Assembly: GCF_011799805.1 (NCBI RefSeq)
Contig: NZ_WXUB01000002.1
Span: 682,001 to 746,000, forward strand
DNA: 64,000 nucleotides
Direction of reading: 5' to 3'
Source: Maribellus sediminis
Lineage (GTDB): Bacteria > Bacteroidota > Bacteroidia > Bacteroidales > Prolixibacteraceae
Shown here: positions 36,815 through 45,283 of the stretch, piece by piece
How the letters are laid out: every line of letters starts with the position of its first letter
Numbering within the stretch: position 1 is the stretch's first letter
Notes under the pieces: model-generated
Databases searched by the model: none
Told to the model about the DNA's origin: nothing
The model's input: only the letters and a program-made list of their open reading frames with translations
Made by a program: the position numbers and the translations under genes

Positions 36815-37654
36815 TTACTGAACAGTAATAATCTCGGTAAATAGACTTTGATCGCCACCACCAATATCAGGATGGTCAACATAAGAACTGATACCGTAAT
36901 CAGGTTGAGCAAAATCGTAATACAAATACATCGTACCTGAACATGCATTTAGATTACCATATCCGCTTAAAAAATAGGTAGCTTGTGGATCGCCATTGTA
37001 AGTTGTAGTAACATACGCGGCCTGTGCGATGGTAAAATCGCCGGTTTCCATATCCACAGTTACCGGTAAAGCTTCCATTGAAGTAATTACTTCACCCCAG
37101 TAACCTGTAAGGAATGCAACGCCAACACCGGTAATGTACAACTTACCTCCCTCCATGGTGGTTTCAACTTGAGTTGCTCCCCAAGGAGTATCGCCTGAAT
37201 AAGTTCCAACAAAATCGTTAAGATCGAGCGAACAATGCTTCTGAACAGTGATAGAAGCCGTATTTCCGGTAAATAAACCATCACTCTCGCTTATTTTCAA
37301 CGCTATTGTAACCGGATCTTCACTAAGGTTATTATCCTGGCATGTGAACGTCAGAACGCCTTCGTTTGAATTGGCTGGTACAGTAACTGTTGACGGTATG
37401 GTATAAACTGCCGCATCAGCAGTAGTACCACTTGCCACAACTTCTACATTGAAAGTGCGGTCACTACCAGTTTTCTGTGTTGTATAAACCGAAATCGATG
37501 CTTCCGTAGATCCACCCAGCTCAACAACAACTGTAGGAGTTTTAACCTCAAAAGAAATGTAGTTAATATCTTCAGTTCCCGTAAAATCGTTTTCACATCT
37601 GTTAAACAACAAAACAGATAGTGCAACTAGAAATATATATTTTATATTTTTCAT
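36815..37654 (-). CDS. Exported lipoprotein with Calx-beta-like domain
   Basis: Probable surface lipoprotein accessory to the SusCD pair. Start at the ATG at 37654 (MKNIKYIFLVALSVLLFNRC); the Cys at 20 would be lipidated although Arg at -1 is unusual for a lipobox. Residues ~30-140 form a Calx-beta-like sandwich (INYISFEVKTPTVVVEL, LSEDPVTIALKISESDG); from ~145 a C-terminal domain (CSLDLNDFVGTYSGDTPWG) resembles C-terminal domains of Bacteroidota surface proteins. 279 aa. It follows susD2 by 26 bp and ends before a terminator. Ligand unknown. Confidence 0.8.
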   Translation of the reverse strand: MKNIKYIFLVALSVLLFNRCENDFTGTEDINYISFEVKTPTVVVELGGSTEASISVYTTQKTGSDRTFNVEVVASGTTADAAVYTIPSTVTVPANSNEGVLTFTCQDNNLSEDPVTIALKISESDGLFTGNTASITVQKHCSLDLNDFVGTYSGDTPWGATQVETTMEGGKLYITGVGVAFLTGYWGEVITSMEALPVTVDMETGDFTIAQAAYVTTTYNGDPQATYFLSGYGNLNACSGTMYLYYDFAQPDYGISSYVDHPDIGGGDQSLFTEIITVQ

Positions 37655-37680
37655 TTTTCTGAATTTTAAGGTATGTAACA

Positions 37681-39198
37681 TTATTTATTACCACTGTCGA
37701 TATATGGGTTATTCTGGATTTCACTCTGTGGAATCTCGAATGTCAAACGATCGTCGTTATATGGAATTTGTTCACCAACATGCGACAAATGGTTTGCTCC
37801 CCTAACAGTAGTTGCTTTATTACGTTTCATTGCCAGATAGCTTTTTCCTTCACCCCACAATTCAATTCTGGTTTGCAGATAAATTTCATCAAGCAAAGCC
37901 TGACCTGATAAAGCGTCGATGTAGGTAACATCAGGCACCCTCAGACTCATGAGGTCTTTTAAACGAGCTTTTGCAGTAGTTTCGTCACCTGACTTTGCAG
38001 AAACTTCGGCATTCAGAAGATACATTTCAGCAACCCTCATGTAAACGTAGTCGGTTTCAACATTACGTTGTCCACCAACAGTTCTGGCGGCAGTATAAAA
38101 CTTATTGTATGGCAGCAGGTAGTAACCCGAGCTGGCATCAGGATAAAACTGTCCTTTCCTTACATCGTCTTCAGGAATTTGGTTGAACAGTCCTTCGTCA
38201 ATCGCTTTTCTGTCGCCTGCCCACTGGTAACTATAAGTAAAGAGGTCCATTTGGCCCCACCATGAAACCAGGTCCAAACCATTGTCAAGTGTAATATCTA
38301 CACCCCACATCCAACCGCTGGTATTAACATCGCGGAAACCACCAATGCTTGGATCGCCGGTGTAAACTACTTCGTCTTCTGTCATCAGGTCGAATCCACC
38401 GTTCGTAATAATGTCGTTTGTTAAAGCTTTGGCTTGTGCCAATTTATCACCGCCCATTACACCGTACGCATACGCCAGCAAACCTTCAGCAACATATTTG
38501 TTAACCTCGTTTTTTGCTGTTCGTTGAAAATTATCCAGTAAATCAATCGCATCAGTAAGATCCTTTTCAATTAAAGCAAAAACATCAGCAGTTGTGCTTT
38601 TTGGTTGGTTTTCCTGTTGCGGATCGGTGTAAATAGGAAGAATTTCTGCCGTAGGCTCGTAATCAGTTGTGTAGAACTGTGTCAGGTAAAAATAACAGTA
38701 TCCGCGAATGGCTTTTGCCTGTCCCATCAGGTACTTATTTTCTTCCAGTTCAGGAACCACATCGTTTCCACCCAAAGCGTTGATAACCGAATTTGCAGAG
38801 CGAATTAAACGATAGTAATAACGCCAAGGCATATAGTTTACATTATTTGTAAAGTCGGTGGTAGTTGTAAACTCAGTAGTTCTTCTGTACCAACCGTAAG
38901 TACTAATTGATAATGCCATATCACTTGACAGGAAGTCACTAAAAATATCATAACCTTTTTGGCCAAAATCGTCGTGACCACCAACGCCACCTGTTCCCGT
39001 TTCAAACATCAGGGTGTAGATACCACTAACGCTACCTGCAACAACATCAGGATTTTTTTCAGCTGCTTCAGCTATCTGGCTTTCCGACAGAAATTCTGTT
39101 GGCTGAACTTCCAGGAAATCATCGGAACAACTGGTGATCCCCAACAGGGCCACCGCAACCAATGATAGAATATATATCTTTTTCATCATGTTATTCAT
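37681..39198 (-). CDS. SusD/RagB-family lipoprotein (second pair)
   Basis: Surface nutrient-capture lipoprotein. The start at 39198 gives MNNMMKKIYI; ATGs at 39189 and 39186 are equally possible. Lipobox LLGITSC. The SusD fold follows: DDFLEVQPTEFLSESQIAEAAE, AKAIRGYCYFYLTQFYTTDY, ALIEKDLTDAIDLLD, TDYVYMRVAEMYLLNAEVSAKSG and QTRIELWGEGKSYLAMKR. At 505 aa it is normal. It starts 17 bp after susC2. The ligand is not predictable; without enzymes nearby the substrate may be protein or peptide, as for RagB, or glycan processed elsewhere. Confidence 0.96.
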   Translation of the reverse strand: MNNMMKKIYILSLVAVALLGITSCSDDFLEVQPTEFLSESQIAEAAEKNPDVVAGSVSGIYTLMFETGTGGVGGHDDFGQKGYDIFSDFLSSDMALSISTYGWYRRTTEFTTTTDFTNNVNYMPWRYYYRLIRSANSVINALGGNDVVPELEENKYLMGQAKAIRGYCYFYLTQFYTTDYEPTAEILPIYTDPQQENQPKSTTADVFALIEKDLTDAIDLLDNFQRTAKNEVNKYVAEGLLAYAYGVMGGDKLAQAKALTNDIITNGGFDLMTEDEVVYTGDPSIGGFRDVNTSGWMWGVDITLDNGLDLVSWWGQMDLFTYSYQWAGDRKAIDEGLFNQIPEDDVRKGQFYPDASSGYYLLPYNKFYTAARTVGGQRNVETDYVYMRVAEMYLLNAEVSAKSGDETTAKARLKDLMSLRVPDVTYIDALSGQALLDEIYLQTRIELWGEGKSYLAMKRNKATTVRGANHLSHVGEQIPYNDDRLTFEIPQSEIQNNPYIDSGNK

Positions 39199-39215
39199 TT
39201 TACTTTTTTCACTAA

Positions 39216-42200
39216 TTAAAACTGAATATTAACTCCGACAGTGTAGGTACTTAGTGGTGAATACCGGTACATACTGGATGCTCCGGTTTCTGCTGTCCCA
39301 GGATTAAATCCGTCGCGAGCACTTAAAAGGAACAAATTATCTCCGGTTACAAATAAGCGCAATGAAGAAATTCCATAGTTTTTCACCAGGCTACCAAAAT
39401 CGTATGATAATCTAACATTGTTCAAAGTCAGGTAATCAGCTTTTGTAATAAACCTGGTTGAAGCACTGTTTACGTTGGTATCGTAGTTATTCGATAAACG
39501 AGGTACGTCGGTAATATCGCCCGGTTGTTGCCAACGATCGTAGATATCTTCCGACCAGTTATTTCCACCAACCACGCTGTTACTCATCAAAACGGCGTAG
39601 GCACCATCGTAAGCGTATCCTCCCAATCGATAAAGGAATTGAGCGCTGACACTGAACTTCTTCACATCGGCATTAATTCTGAAAGCACCACGTACTTTAG
39701 GAATAATTGATTTACCAACATATTTCTGAGTAGCGTCTGCATACGTTTTTGTAGTCGTAGTACTGATTTCATTATCCGGATTATCGTGTTTGTATTCGAA
39801 AAGTGAAGGGATTTCTTCACCTGAGTCAACAACACCGTTTCCGTTTTCATCGTAATAGTGTTGGTACCACATTGCTCTACCATCAGCAGGATCAACACCG
39901 GCCCATTCGCGTATATAAAAATCGTATGGTGAATGTCCTTCTGCACGACCATAGTTCCCAGAGATATCGAGCAATTTTGGTTCACCTGTTGCAGGGTCGA
40001 TCGGCATTTCAAGCAATTCCATTTTCGGAACTTCACCGTTTAAAGTAACACTTAAGTTATAATCGTTATTTCTGATAATGTATCCGGTAAAATCGAATTC
40101 AAGACCCTGGTTACGCAACATACCATCATTAACGGTAATTAAGGCATAACCAACCGAAGGACCTACCCTTCTTTCAAAAATCAGGTTATCCGTATTTTTG
40201 ATGTAGTAATCGATATTACCATCGAAATAACGGCCAATGGCAAACTCGACACCTGTAGAGAACATTTTCGAAGTTTCCCAGGTCAAATCAGGGTTACCGA
40301 TATCGTTCGCCGAAATAGAGATTTCGTCGTTCAGGTTACTAACATTGAAAGTATTCAGGGCCGGATAGATTCCAACACCTTGTTGCTCCCCAACAAGTCC
40401 GTAACTTGCTTTAAATTTGAAATAATCAAGCCAGGCAAAATCATTCATAAATGATTCTTCCGACAATACCCATGATGCACCTAACGAACCAAAAGTGTCC
40501 CACTTATTGTCGCCAATAAAGCGCGAAGAACCGTCTCTACGAATTGTCGCTGATAAATAATAACGATTCAGGTAATTGTAATTAACCTGTCCGAAATAAC
40601 TTTCCAAACGTACATCCCTCGTATAAGAAGTTGGCGGAGCAGCAACTATAACAAAGTTATTCAGGTCATCGACATCAGGATGAACCATTTTCGATTTCTG
40701 GGCAGTTGCGTTTTTGATTTGCCACATATTTGCTTCATGAGCTGCCAATGCTTCTACACTGTGGTCGCCAAATTGCTTTTTAAAGCGAAGCAGGTTTAAT
40801 AAGTTATAAGTAAACATTTCGTTGTTGCTCTTATAAACATATCCTCCCTGACCTGCTGCCGAACCGTAGAACGGATTATTCAGGCTGGTGTATTTGCTCA
40901 TGTAATATTGCGCACCGAAAGTATTTTCCAGTGTAAGACCCTCCATAAATTTGATGTTCAGGCTGAAATTACCGGTTGCCTGGTTACGTTTGGTATAACT
41001 CCTATCGTAATGAGCATCTGCAACTGAGTTGGTCAATGCGCCAAACGAACGTCCTACACCATAATCGTACTGGTGTCCGCCAAAAATCGGATCTTCAACA
41101 TAGGCACCATTTTCATCTCTCAGGAATAATGGGAAAATTGAAGGAAGATTATCTACAAACCAGAAGATACTTCCCGAGTCAGAAGTCTGGCCGTTGTTGT
41201 TTGTTTCGGTAATGGCATAACCCATTTGTGCCGAACTAGTTAACCATGGTCTGATTTCAGACTGAAGGTTAATGGTTGCATTATACCTTTGGAAATCAGA
41301 GTTAATGATGTAACCAACATCTTTCAAATAACCAAAAGAGGTAAAGTATTTTGTTTTTTCCGATCCACCTCTGAAAGTGAGGTTAGTTTCTGTTCTGTTT
41401 GAATTCTGAAAACCGTAATCTTCCCAGTTTTCCGGATCATATTTTCTGGTTACACCATCTCTTACCTGACGGGTTTCAGGATCAATCAAGTCGCTAACGC
41501 TACCTTTCCACATGTTGTATTTCGGGTCGATTCCTGATCCTGAAAACAGATTGGCATTGGCATAGGCAACCGGATCGCTTGCATTTGCAATTACACCCCT
41601 GTTATACATGGCTTCCCACGAAAGACCGATGTAATCTTCAGGAGATTTAATGGTATTGTAACGAGGTAAGCCACTAACGTTAACACCAACTTTTACATCC
41701 GCTTCAATAATTGCATCACCTTCGCGGCCCGACTTGGTTGTAATTAAAATTACTCCGTTTGCTCCGCGCGAACCATAAATAGCTGTTGCCGTAGCATCTT
41801 TAAGAATTGTTGTTGATTCAATATCGTTCGGGTTAATCGCGTTAAGTGCACCTGAATAAGGAACACCATCCAAAACATAAAGCGGATCGCGGTTACCGTT
41901 AACAGATCCAAAACCACGGATACGAACAGTAGCAGTCGATCCCGGCTGTCCTGAAGTATTAATAACGTTTACACCAGCTACCTCTCCGGAAAGTGATTGT
42001 GAAACGTTAGAAATAGATTTGCTTTTAATGTTCTCGCTTTTAATAGCTTTTGCCGAACCAACGAAAGATTGGCGAGTTGCTGTTCCATACCCTACTACCA
42101 CAACCTCGTCAACACCAATTACATCCGGATCGAGAACTGCATTAACTACAGACCCTTCGATCGGAAGTTCCATTGTTTTCATACCTACAAATGAAAAAAT

Positions 42201-42416
42201 CAGAGTTTCTCCATCTTCAGGTACATTTAAGTTATAAACACCATCGATGTTTGTAACCGTACCGATAGTTGTACCTTTAACAACTACCGAAACCCCAGGC
42301 ACCCCTAAACCATCTTCGGAACTCGTAACTGTTCCGCTGATACTTTTTACCTGGGCTTCAACCACAAGCACCCCAAAAAGGGCTATGCTCATGAGCATAA
42401 GCGCAATTTTTTTCAT
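39216..42416 (-). CDS. SusC/RagA-family TonB-dependent transporter (second pair)
   Basis: Outer-membrane importer partnered with the adjacent SusD. Signal peptide MKKIALMLMS...VVEAQ, then a carboxypeptidase-regulatory-like domain (SISGTVTSSEDGLGVPGVSV), TonB box DEVVVVGYG, and plug motifs NVSQSLSGEVAGVNVINTSG, VRIRGFGSVNG, VLDGVPYSG, DATATAIYGSRGANGVILIT. The barrel ends with STYTVGVNIQF and a C-terminal Phe. 1066 aa, complete. Heads a three-gene operon with its SusD and a lipoprotein. No anti-sigma or sigma gene and no enzyme genes are adjacent. Confidence 0.97.
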   Translation of the reverse strand: MKKIALMLMSIALFGVLVVEAQVKSISGTVTSSEDGLGVPGVSVVVKGTTIGTVTNIDGVYNLNVPEDGETLIFSFVGMKTMELPIEGSVVNAVLDPDVIGVDEVVVVGYGTATRQSFVGSAKAIKSENIKSKSISNVSQSLSGEVAGVNVINTSGQPGSTATVRIRGFGSVNGNRDPLYVLDGVPYSGALNAINPNDIESTTILKDATATAIYGSRGANGVILITTKSGREGDAIIEADVKVGVNVSGLPRYNTIKSPEDYIGLSWEAMYNRGVIANASDPVAYANANLFSGSGIDPKYNMWKGSVSDLIDPETRQVRDGVTRKYDPENWEDYGFQNSNRTETNLTFRGGSEKTKYFTSFGYLKDVGYIINSDFQRYNATINLQSEIRPWLTSSAQMGYAITETNNNGQTSDSGSIFWFVDNLPSIFPLFLRDENGAYVEDPIFGGHQYDYGVGRSFGALTNSVADAHYDRSYTKRNQATGNFSLNIKFMEGLTLENTFGAQYYMSKYTSLNNPFYGSAAGQGGYVYKSNNEMFTYNLLNLLRFKKQFGDHSVEALAAHEANMWQIKNATAQKSKMVHPDVDDLNNFVIVAAPPTSYTRDVRLESYFGQVNYNYLNRYYLSATIRRDGSSRFIGDNKWDTFGSLGASWVLSEESFMNDFAWLDYFKFKASYGLVGEQQGVGIYPALNTFNVSNLNDEISISANDIGNPDLTWETSKMFSTGVEFAIGRYFDGNIDYYIKNTDNLIFERRVGPSVGYALITVNDGMLRNQGLEFDFTGYIIRNNDYNLSVTLNGEVPKMELLEMPIDPATGEPKLLDISGNYGRAEGHSPYDFYIREWAGVDPADGRAMWYQHYYDENGNGVVDSGEEIPSLFEYKHDNPDNEISTTTTKTYADATQKYVGKSIIPKVRGAFRINADVKKFSVSAQFLYRLGGYAYDGAYAVLMSNSVVGGNNWSEDIYDRWQQPGDITDVPRLSNNYDTNVNSASTRFITKADYLTLNNVRLSYDFGSLVKNYGISSLRLFVTGDNLFLLSARDGFNPGTAETGASSMYRYSPLSTYTVGVNIQF

Positions 42417-42808
42417 AGATAATAATTTAATTTAATAACTTACTCACTCATTTAAAAGCTGACTAAAATAGTAAAAAATTCAATCTTTAACATTTTTTCA
42501 CATCGAATTAACATACTAATTTCAATGAATTTGAAGTGCATTTTATAAAAGCACCAAGCGACCATACTTTTTAAAGCAATACCTCAAAACAAACACACAA
42601 CCCTGAAATTCTGTCCATTACACTTAAATTCTTTTCTTAACAAAAAGATTTTGATAAATGAGATAAATGATTGATCAATTTTTTTGATACCCCAAAAGAC
42701 TACCGATGAATGCACAACCGGAGTTTAAATCAAGACCCATCTTAGATCGTAATCCGGTAAACAAAATCTTAATAATTGAACAGATTAAGGATCTCAAAAT
42801 TATGATAA
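42417..42808. other. 392-bp intergenic region upstream of susC2
   Basis: AT-rich gene-free stretch between susC2 and the M23-like gene, both read on the minus strand. It must hold the susC2 promoter. No consensus TAnnTTTG box or strong hairpin was found, so regulation by an alternative sigma factor or an activator is possible. Nothing else is visible. Confidence 0.6.
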
Positions 42809-43699
42809 CTACTGACTTTTAAGGTTTTTACCAAGCACCTGGCGTTGTTCTTTTTTGGTCATTTCCAGTGCTCTCACTTCGTAAGGATGAGTAACAACAT
42901 AAGGAGTACTTGAATTTAAAATATCTGTCTTACCATCGTCGTGAATAAATTTGGGGATGATAAACTTTGGGTCGTCCGAAAACAATGAGGTATAATACAT
43001 TAAAAGCACCAAATCACTAGCTCCTTGTATAACCTGACCCAATATTTGCCCTGCATATATTTTATCGCCAGGTTTTAAGCTCTTTTCATCCACGGTAAGG
43101 TTATGATAGCAGAGCAAAGTACCGTCGGGCTGCAACACCGTTACTGCATTCGTCCAGGTATTGTACCATGAAGCGGCATCTCCCTTCCTTTCGGCTCCTA
43201 CAATTTCAACAACAATCCCGTTTCGGCTGGCAATTACGTCTTCTCCGGGTTCAACCCGAAAGCCAACTGCGGTCCACGAACTTAATTTGCCTTGTCCCCA
43301 AAAACCGTCAATACTTTCCACATCAAAAAACATGGCTGTTTTCCCTTCTTGCAAGGGAATTAAATATGGAAAATCGAAATCGATTTTAGCCAGCGGGTTT
43401 GAGCGGAACATTTTAATTTCGTAATTGAACCGCGGTACATCTTCACCCTCGTAACGCAACAGTGTAAACAGGTCGTTAAAACCGGGTGTAAGTTGTTTTA
43501 CATAAGGGACAGGTTCGGAAAAACTGGTATTTTGCAGGTCGCCAAATTTCAGATGCAGAAACACCGGAACTTTCGAATTGTTGTATGCTGAAAAAACACA
43601 GTCGCCTGCCGAATTATAATCGGCCTGTACTTCAACCGATTGAGCGGATAAAACAAAACAATAAAATATAGTTAAGGATGTTAATAGTAGTTTTCTCAT
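42809..43699 (-). CDS. Exported M23 (LytM)-like protein, probably catalytically degenerate
   Basis: Signal peptide MRKLLLTSLTIFYCFVLSAQ, an N-terminal beta-domain to ~145, then a LytM-like sandwich: GFRVEPGEDVIASRNGIVVEIV, TVLQPDGTLLCYHNLTVDEKSLKPGDKIYAGQILGQV. The topology and the final glycine-rich turn match peptidase M23, but the HxGxD first zinc motif is absent and the HxH motif is reduced to CYHNL. It is therefore likely a binding or regulatory relative (as with EnvC-type proteins) rather than an endopeptidase. 296 aa, standing alone. Confidence 0.82.
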   Translation of the reverse strand: MRKLLLTSLTIFYCFVLSAQSVEVQADYNSAGDCVFSAYNNSKVPVFLHLKFGDLQNTSFSEPVPYVKQLTPGFNDLFTLLRYEGEDVPRFNYEIKMFRSNPLAKIDFDFPYLIPLQEGKTAMFFDVESIDGFWGQGKLSSWTAVGFRVEPGEDVIASRNGIVVEIVGAERKGDAASWYNTWTNAVTVLQPDGTLLCYHNLTVDEKSLKPGDKIYAGQILGQVIQGASDLVLLMYYTSLFSDDPKFIIPKFIHDDGKTDILNSSTPYVVTHPYEVRALEMTKKEQRQVLGKNLKSQ

Positions 43700-43743
43700 A
43701 TCGAATTTTCGTTACAAATTCAAATGTAGAAATTAATTCGTAT

Positions 43744-43751
43744 TAATTTTG
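43744..43751 (+). promoter_or_regulatory. -7 box touching the start of the DUF4268 gene
   Basis: TAATTTTG fits TAnnTTTG; the G is five bases from the ATG at 43756, so transcription would begin at the start codon and the mRNA would have no leader. Confidence 0.5.
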
Positions 43752-43755
43752 ACGA

Positions 43756-44232
43756 ATGTATTCGAAAGAAGAACTCAAGCAACTCAACATAAATTTCTGG
43801 ACAAAATTTGGCCAGTTTTGCGATGTTCATCCCGAGCTTCGTCATAAAAAGCGAAAATGGATGCTGCATCGTACCAAAGTTAAAGATGTTGCCTTTCGCT
43901 TTGAAGCAGGCCGAAAAAATGCAAAGGTGATATTGGAGCTTGGCAGCAGAAATGAAAACCAGCGTTTTAAAGCTTATGAATTTCTCGAGCGTTATAAAGT
44001 AATTATGGAGGAAGGATTCGAAGATGGATTAACCTGGGAATTCTTCCATGAACGCGAAGACAGCAAAAAACAAATTTGTAGAATATATACTGTACTCGAG
44101 GGTGTTGACCTGCACCGTCAAAACCAGTGGCCCGAAATTTTCAGCTTTTATATTGAAAATATGGCAAAGCTGGAAGACAATTTCCTGATGATAAGAGACT
44201 TGCTTATTGAAGAACTGAAAAGCCAGAACTAA
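43756..44232 (+). CDS. DUF4268 domain protein
   Basis: Cytoplasmic protein of the DUF4268 family, which recurs in restriction-associated and stand-alone proteins; function unknown. Typical opening MYSKEELKQLNINFWTKFGQF, then FRFEAGRKNAKVILELGSRN and GLTWEFFHEREDSKKQICRIY. The last helices are WPEIFSFYIENMAKLEDNFLMIRDLL. 158 aa, complete single domain. No nuclease or restriction gene is nearby, so this is the solitary Bacteroidota form. Convergent with the cupin gene, whose stop lies 7 bp away. Confidence 0.88.
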   Translation: MYSKEELKQLNINFWTKFGQFCDVHPELRHKKRKWMLHRTKVKDVAFRFEAGRKNAKVILELGSRNENQRFKAYEFLERYKVIMEEGFEDGLTWEFFHEREDSKKQICRIYTVLEGVDLHRQNQWPEIFSFYIENMAKLEDNFLMIRDLLIEELKSQN

Positions 44233-44238
44233 AAACAG

Positions 44239-44724
44239 CTATTTTCTGATCAGTGGCTCAAGAATTGGCGTCAATTCAGAAAACTGCTGCAAAATTGTGG
44301 CATCGGCCAGTTCAAAATCATCAAAATGAAATCCCGGAGCAACGGTACATCCAACCAACGCAAAACCGGTATTCGCAGGCAAACGGGCCGCAAACCAGCA
44401 GTCTTTCGGAACAACAACCTGGAAGCACTCCCCTTTCTCAGCATTTTTTCCAAGCAATCTGGAATGGAGTTCGCTATTTTGTATCCACAGAATTTCGATG
44501 GCACTTGTCCCTTCATAATAATGCCAGATTTCGTCAGATTTTATACGGTGAAAAGCTGAAAAATCATTTCCCTCTAACAAGAAATAAATTGAAGTGCCGG
44601 CATTACGTTCTCCGGCCGGAGTATTTACAAGCTGTTCCGAGCGATAAATCTCCTTAAACCACGCTCCTTCAGGATGTTGTTCAAGCTGCAAGTTATCGAT
44701 CCAAAACTTAGCCGATTGGGTCAT
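44239..44724 (-). CDS. Cupin DUF985 family protein
   Basis: Small cytoplasmic cupin of the DUF985 (cupin_5) family, of unknown reaction. Recognisable: HPEGAWFKEIYRS, AGTSIYFLLEGNDFSAFHRIKSDEIWHYYEG with the His and Glu that may bind a ligand, QVVVPKDCWFAARL and LVGCTVAPGFHFDDFELAD. At 161 aa it is full length. Its ATG overlaps the stop of the upstream SRPBCC gene by one base, so the two are coupled. Confidence 0.92.
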   Translation of the reverse strand: MTQSAKFWIDNLQLEQHPEGAWFKEIYRSEQLVNTPAGERNAGTSIYFLLEGNDFSAFHRIKSDEIWHYYEGTSAIEILWIQNSELHSRLLGKNAEKGECFQVVVPKDCWFAARLPANTGFALVGCTVAPGFHFDDFELADATILQQFSELTPILEPLIRK

Positions 44725-45098
44725 TAGATAAACAATTCATTTAATGCCCCAAAATAATCTTCGTCCCAGCCATCTGAAATATTCTCGAAGGCTTCATCCG
44801 GAATGTTCGTATGGTGCAATTCAACACTGGTACCCTTTTTATGCGGGTGAAGTTTAATGGTTACAACCGAAGCTTCTTCTTCGCCAAAATACCATTGCTG
44901 AACGATTTTGGTATTGGGTTCCAGTTCCAGGTTTTTACCGCTGATACTGCCATTCCAAAGCGAAAATTCGGTGCCCGCCTCAGCTTTCATCACCACATCT
45001 TCACCCGTCCATATCTCCAGCATTTTCTGGTTTGTAAGCGCGTTGTAAACATCAGCCGGATCGGCTTTAATGGTGTAATAGCGTTTTATGTCTTTCAT
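44724..45098 (-). CDS. SRPBCC/AHSA1-like domain protein
   Basis: Small START-like domain protein of the AHSA1 type, which binds hydrophobic ligands or partner proteins. Start at 45098 (MKDIKRYYTIKADPADVYNALTN); an in-frame extension to 45131 is not needed. Typical segments: LEIWTGEDVVMKAEAGTEFSLWNGSISGKNLEL, QWYFGEEEASVVTIKLHPHKKGTSVELHHTNIP and GWDEDYFGALNELF. 124 aa. First of a coupled pair with the DUF985 cupin gene. Function unknown. Confidence 0.9.
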   Translation of the reverse strand: MKDIKRYYTIKADPADVYNALTNQKMLEIWTGEDVVMKAEAGTEFSLWNGSISGKNLELEPNTKIVQQWYFGEEEASVVTIKLHPHKKGTSVELHHTNIPDEAFENISDGWDEDYFGALNELFI

Positions 45099-45283
45099 CT
45101 GATTAATATTGTTTGTTTTCAACGGTATCAAATCGAATCCGTCCCGGTTTCATCGGTAATCGTGTTGAACTTACTTTTAATGCGAAAATAATAATGCAAA
45201 CAATTTGCATTTATTCAAAAGTAACACATCGCCTTTTAATTTTGAACAGTTGTGCCGTCAATTTCTACCATCTTATCAACCGC

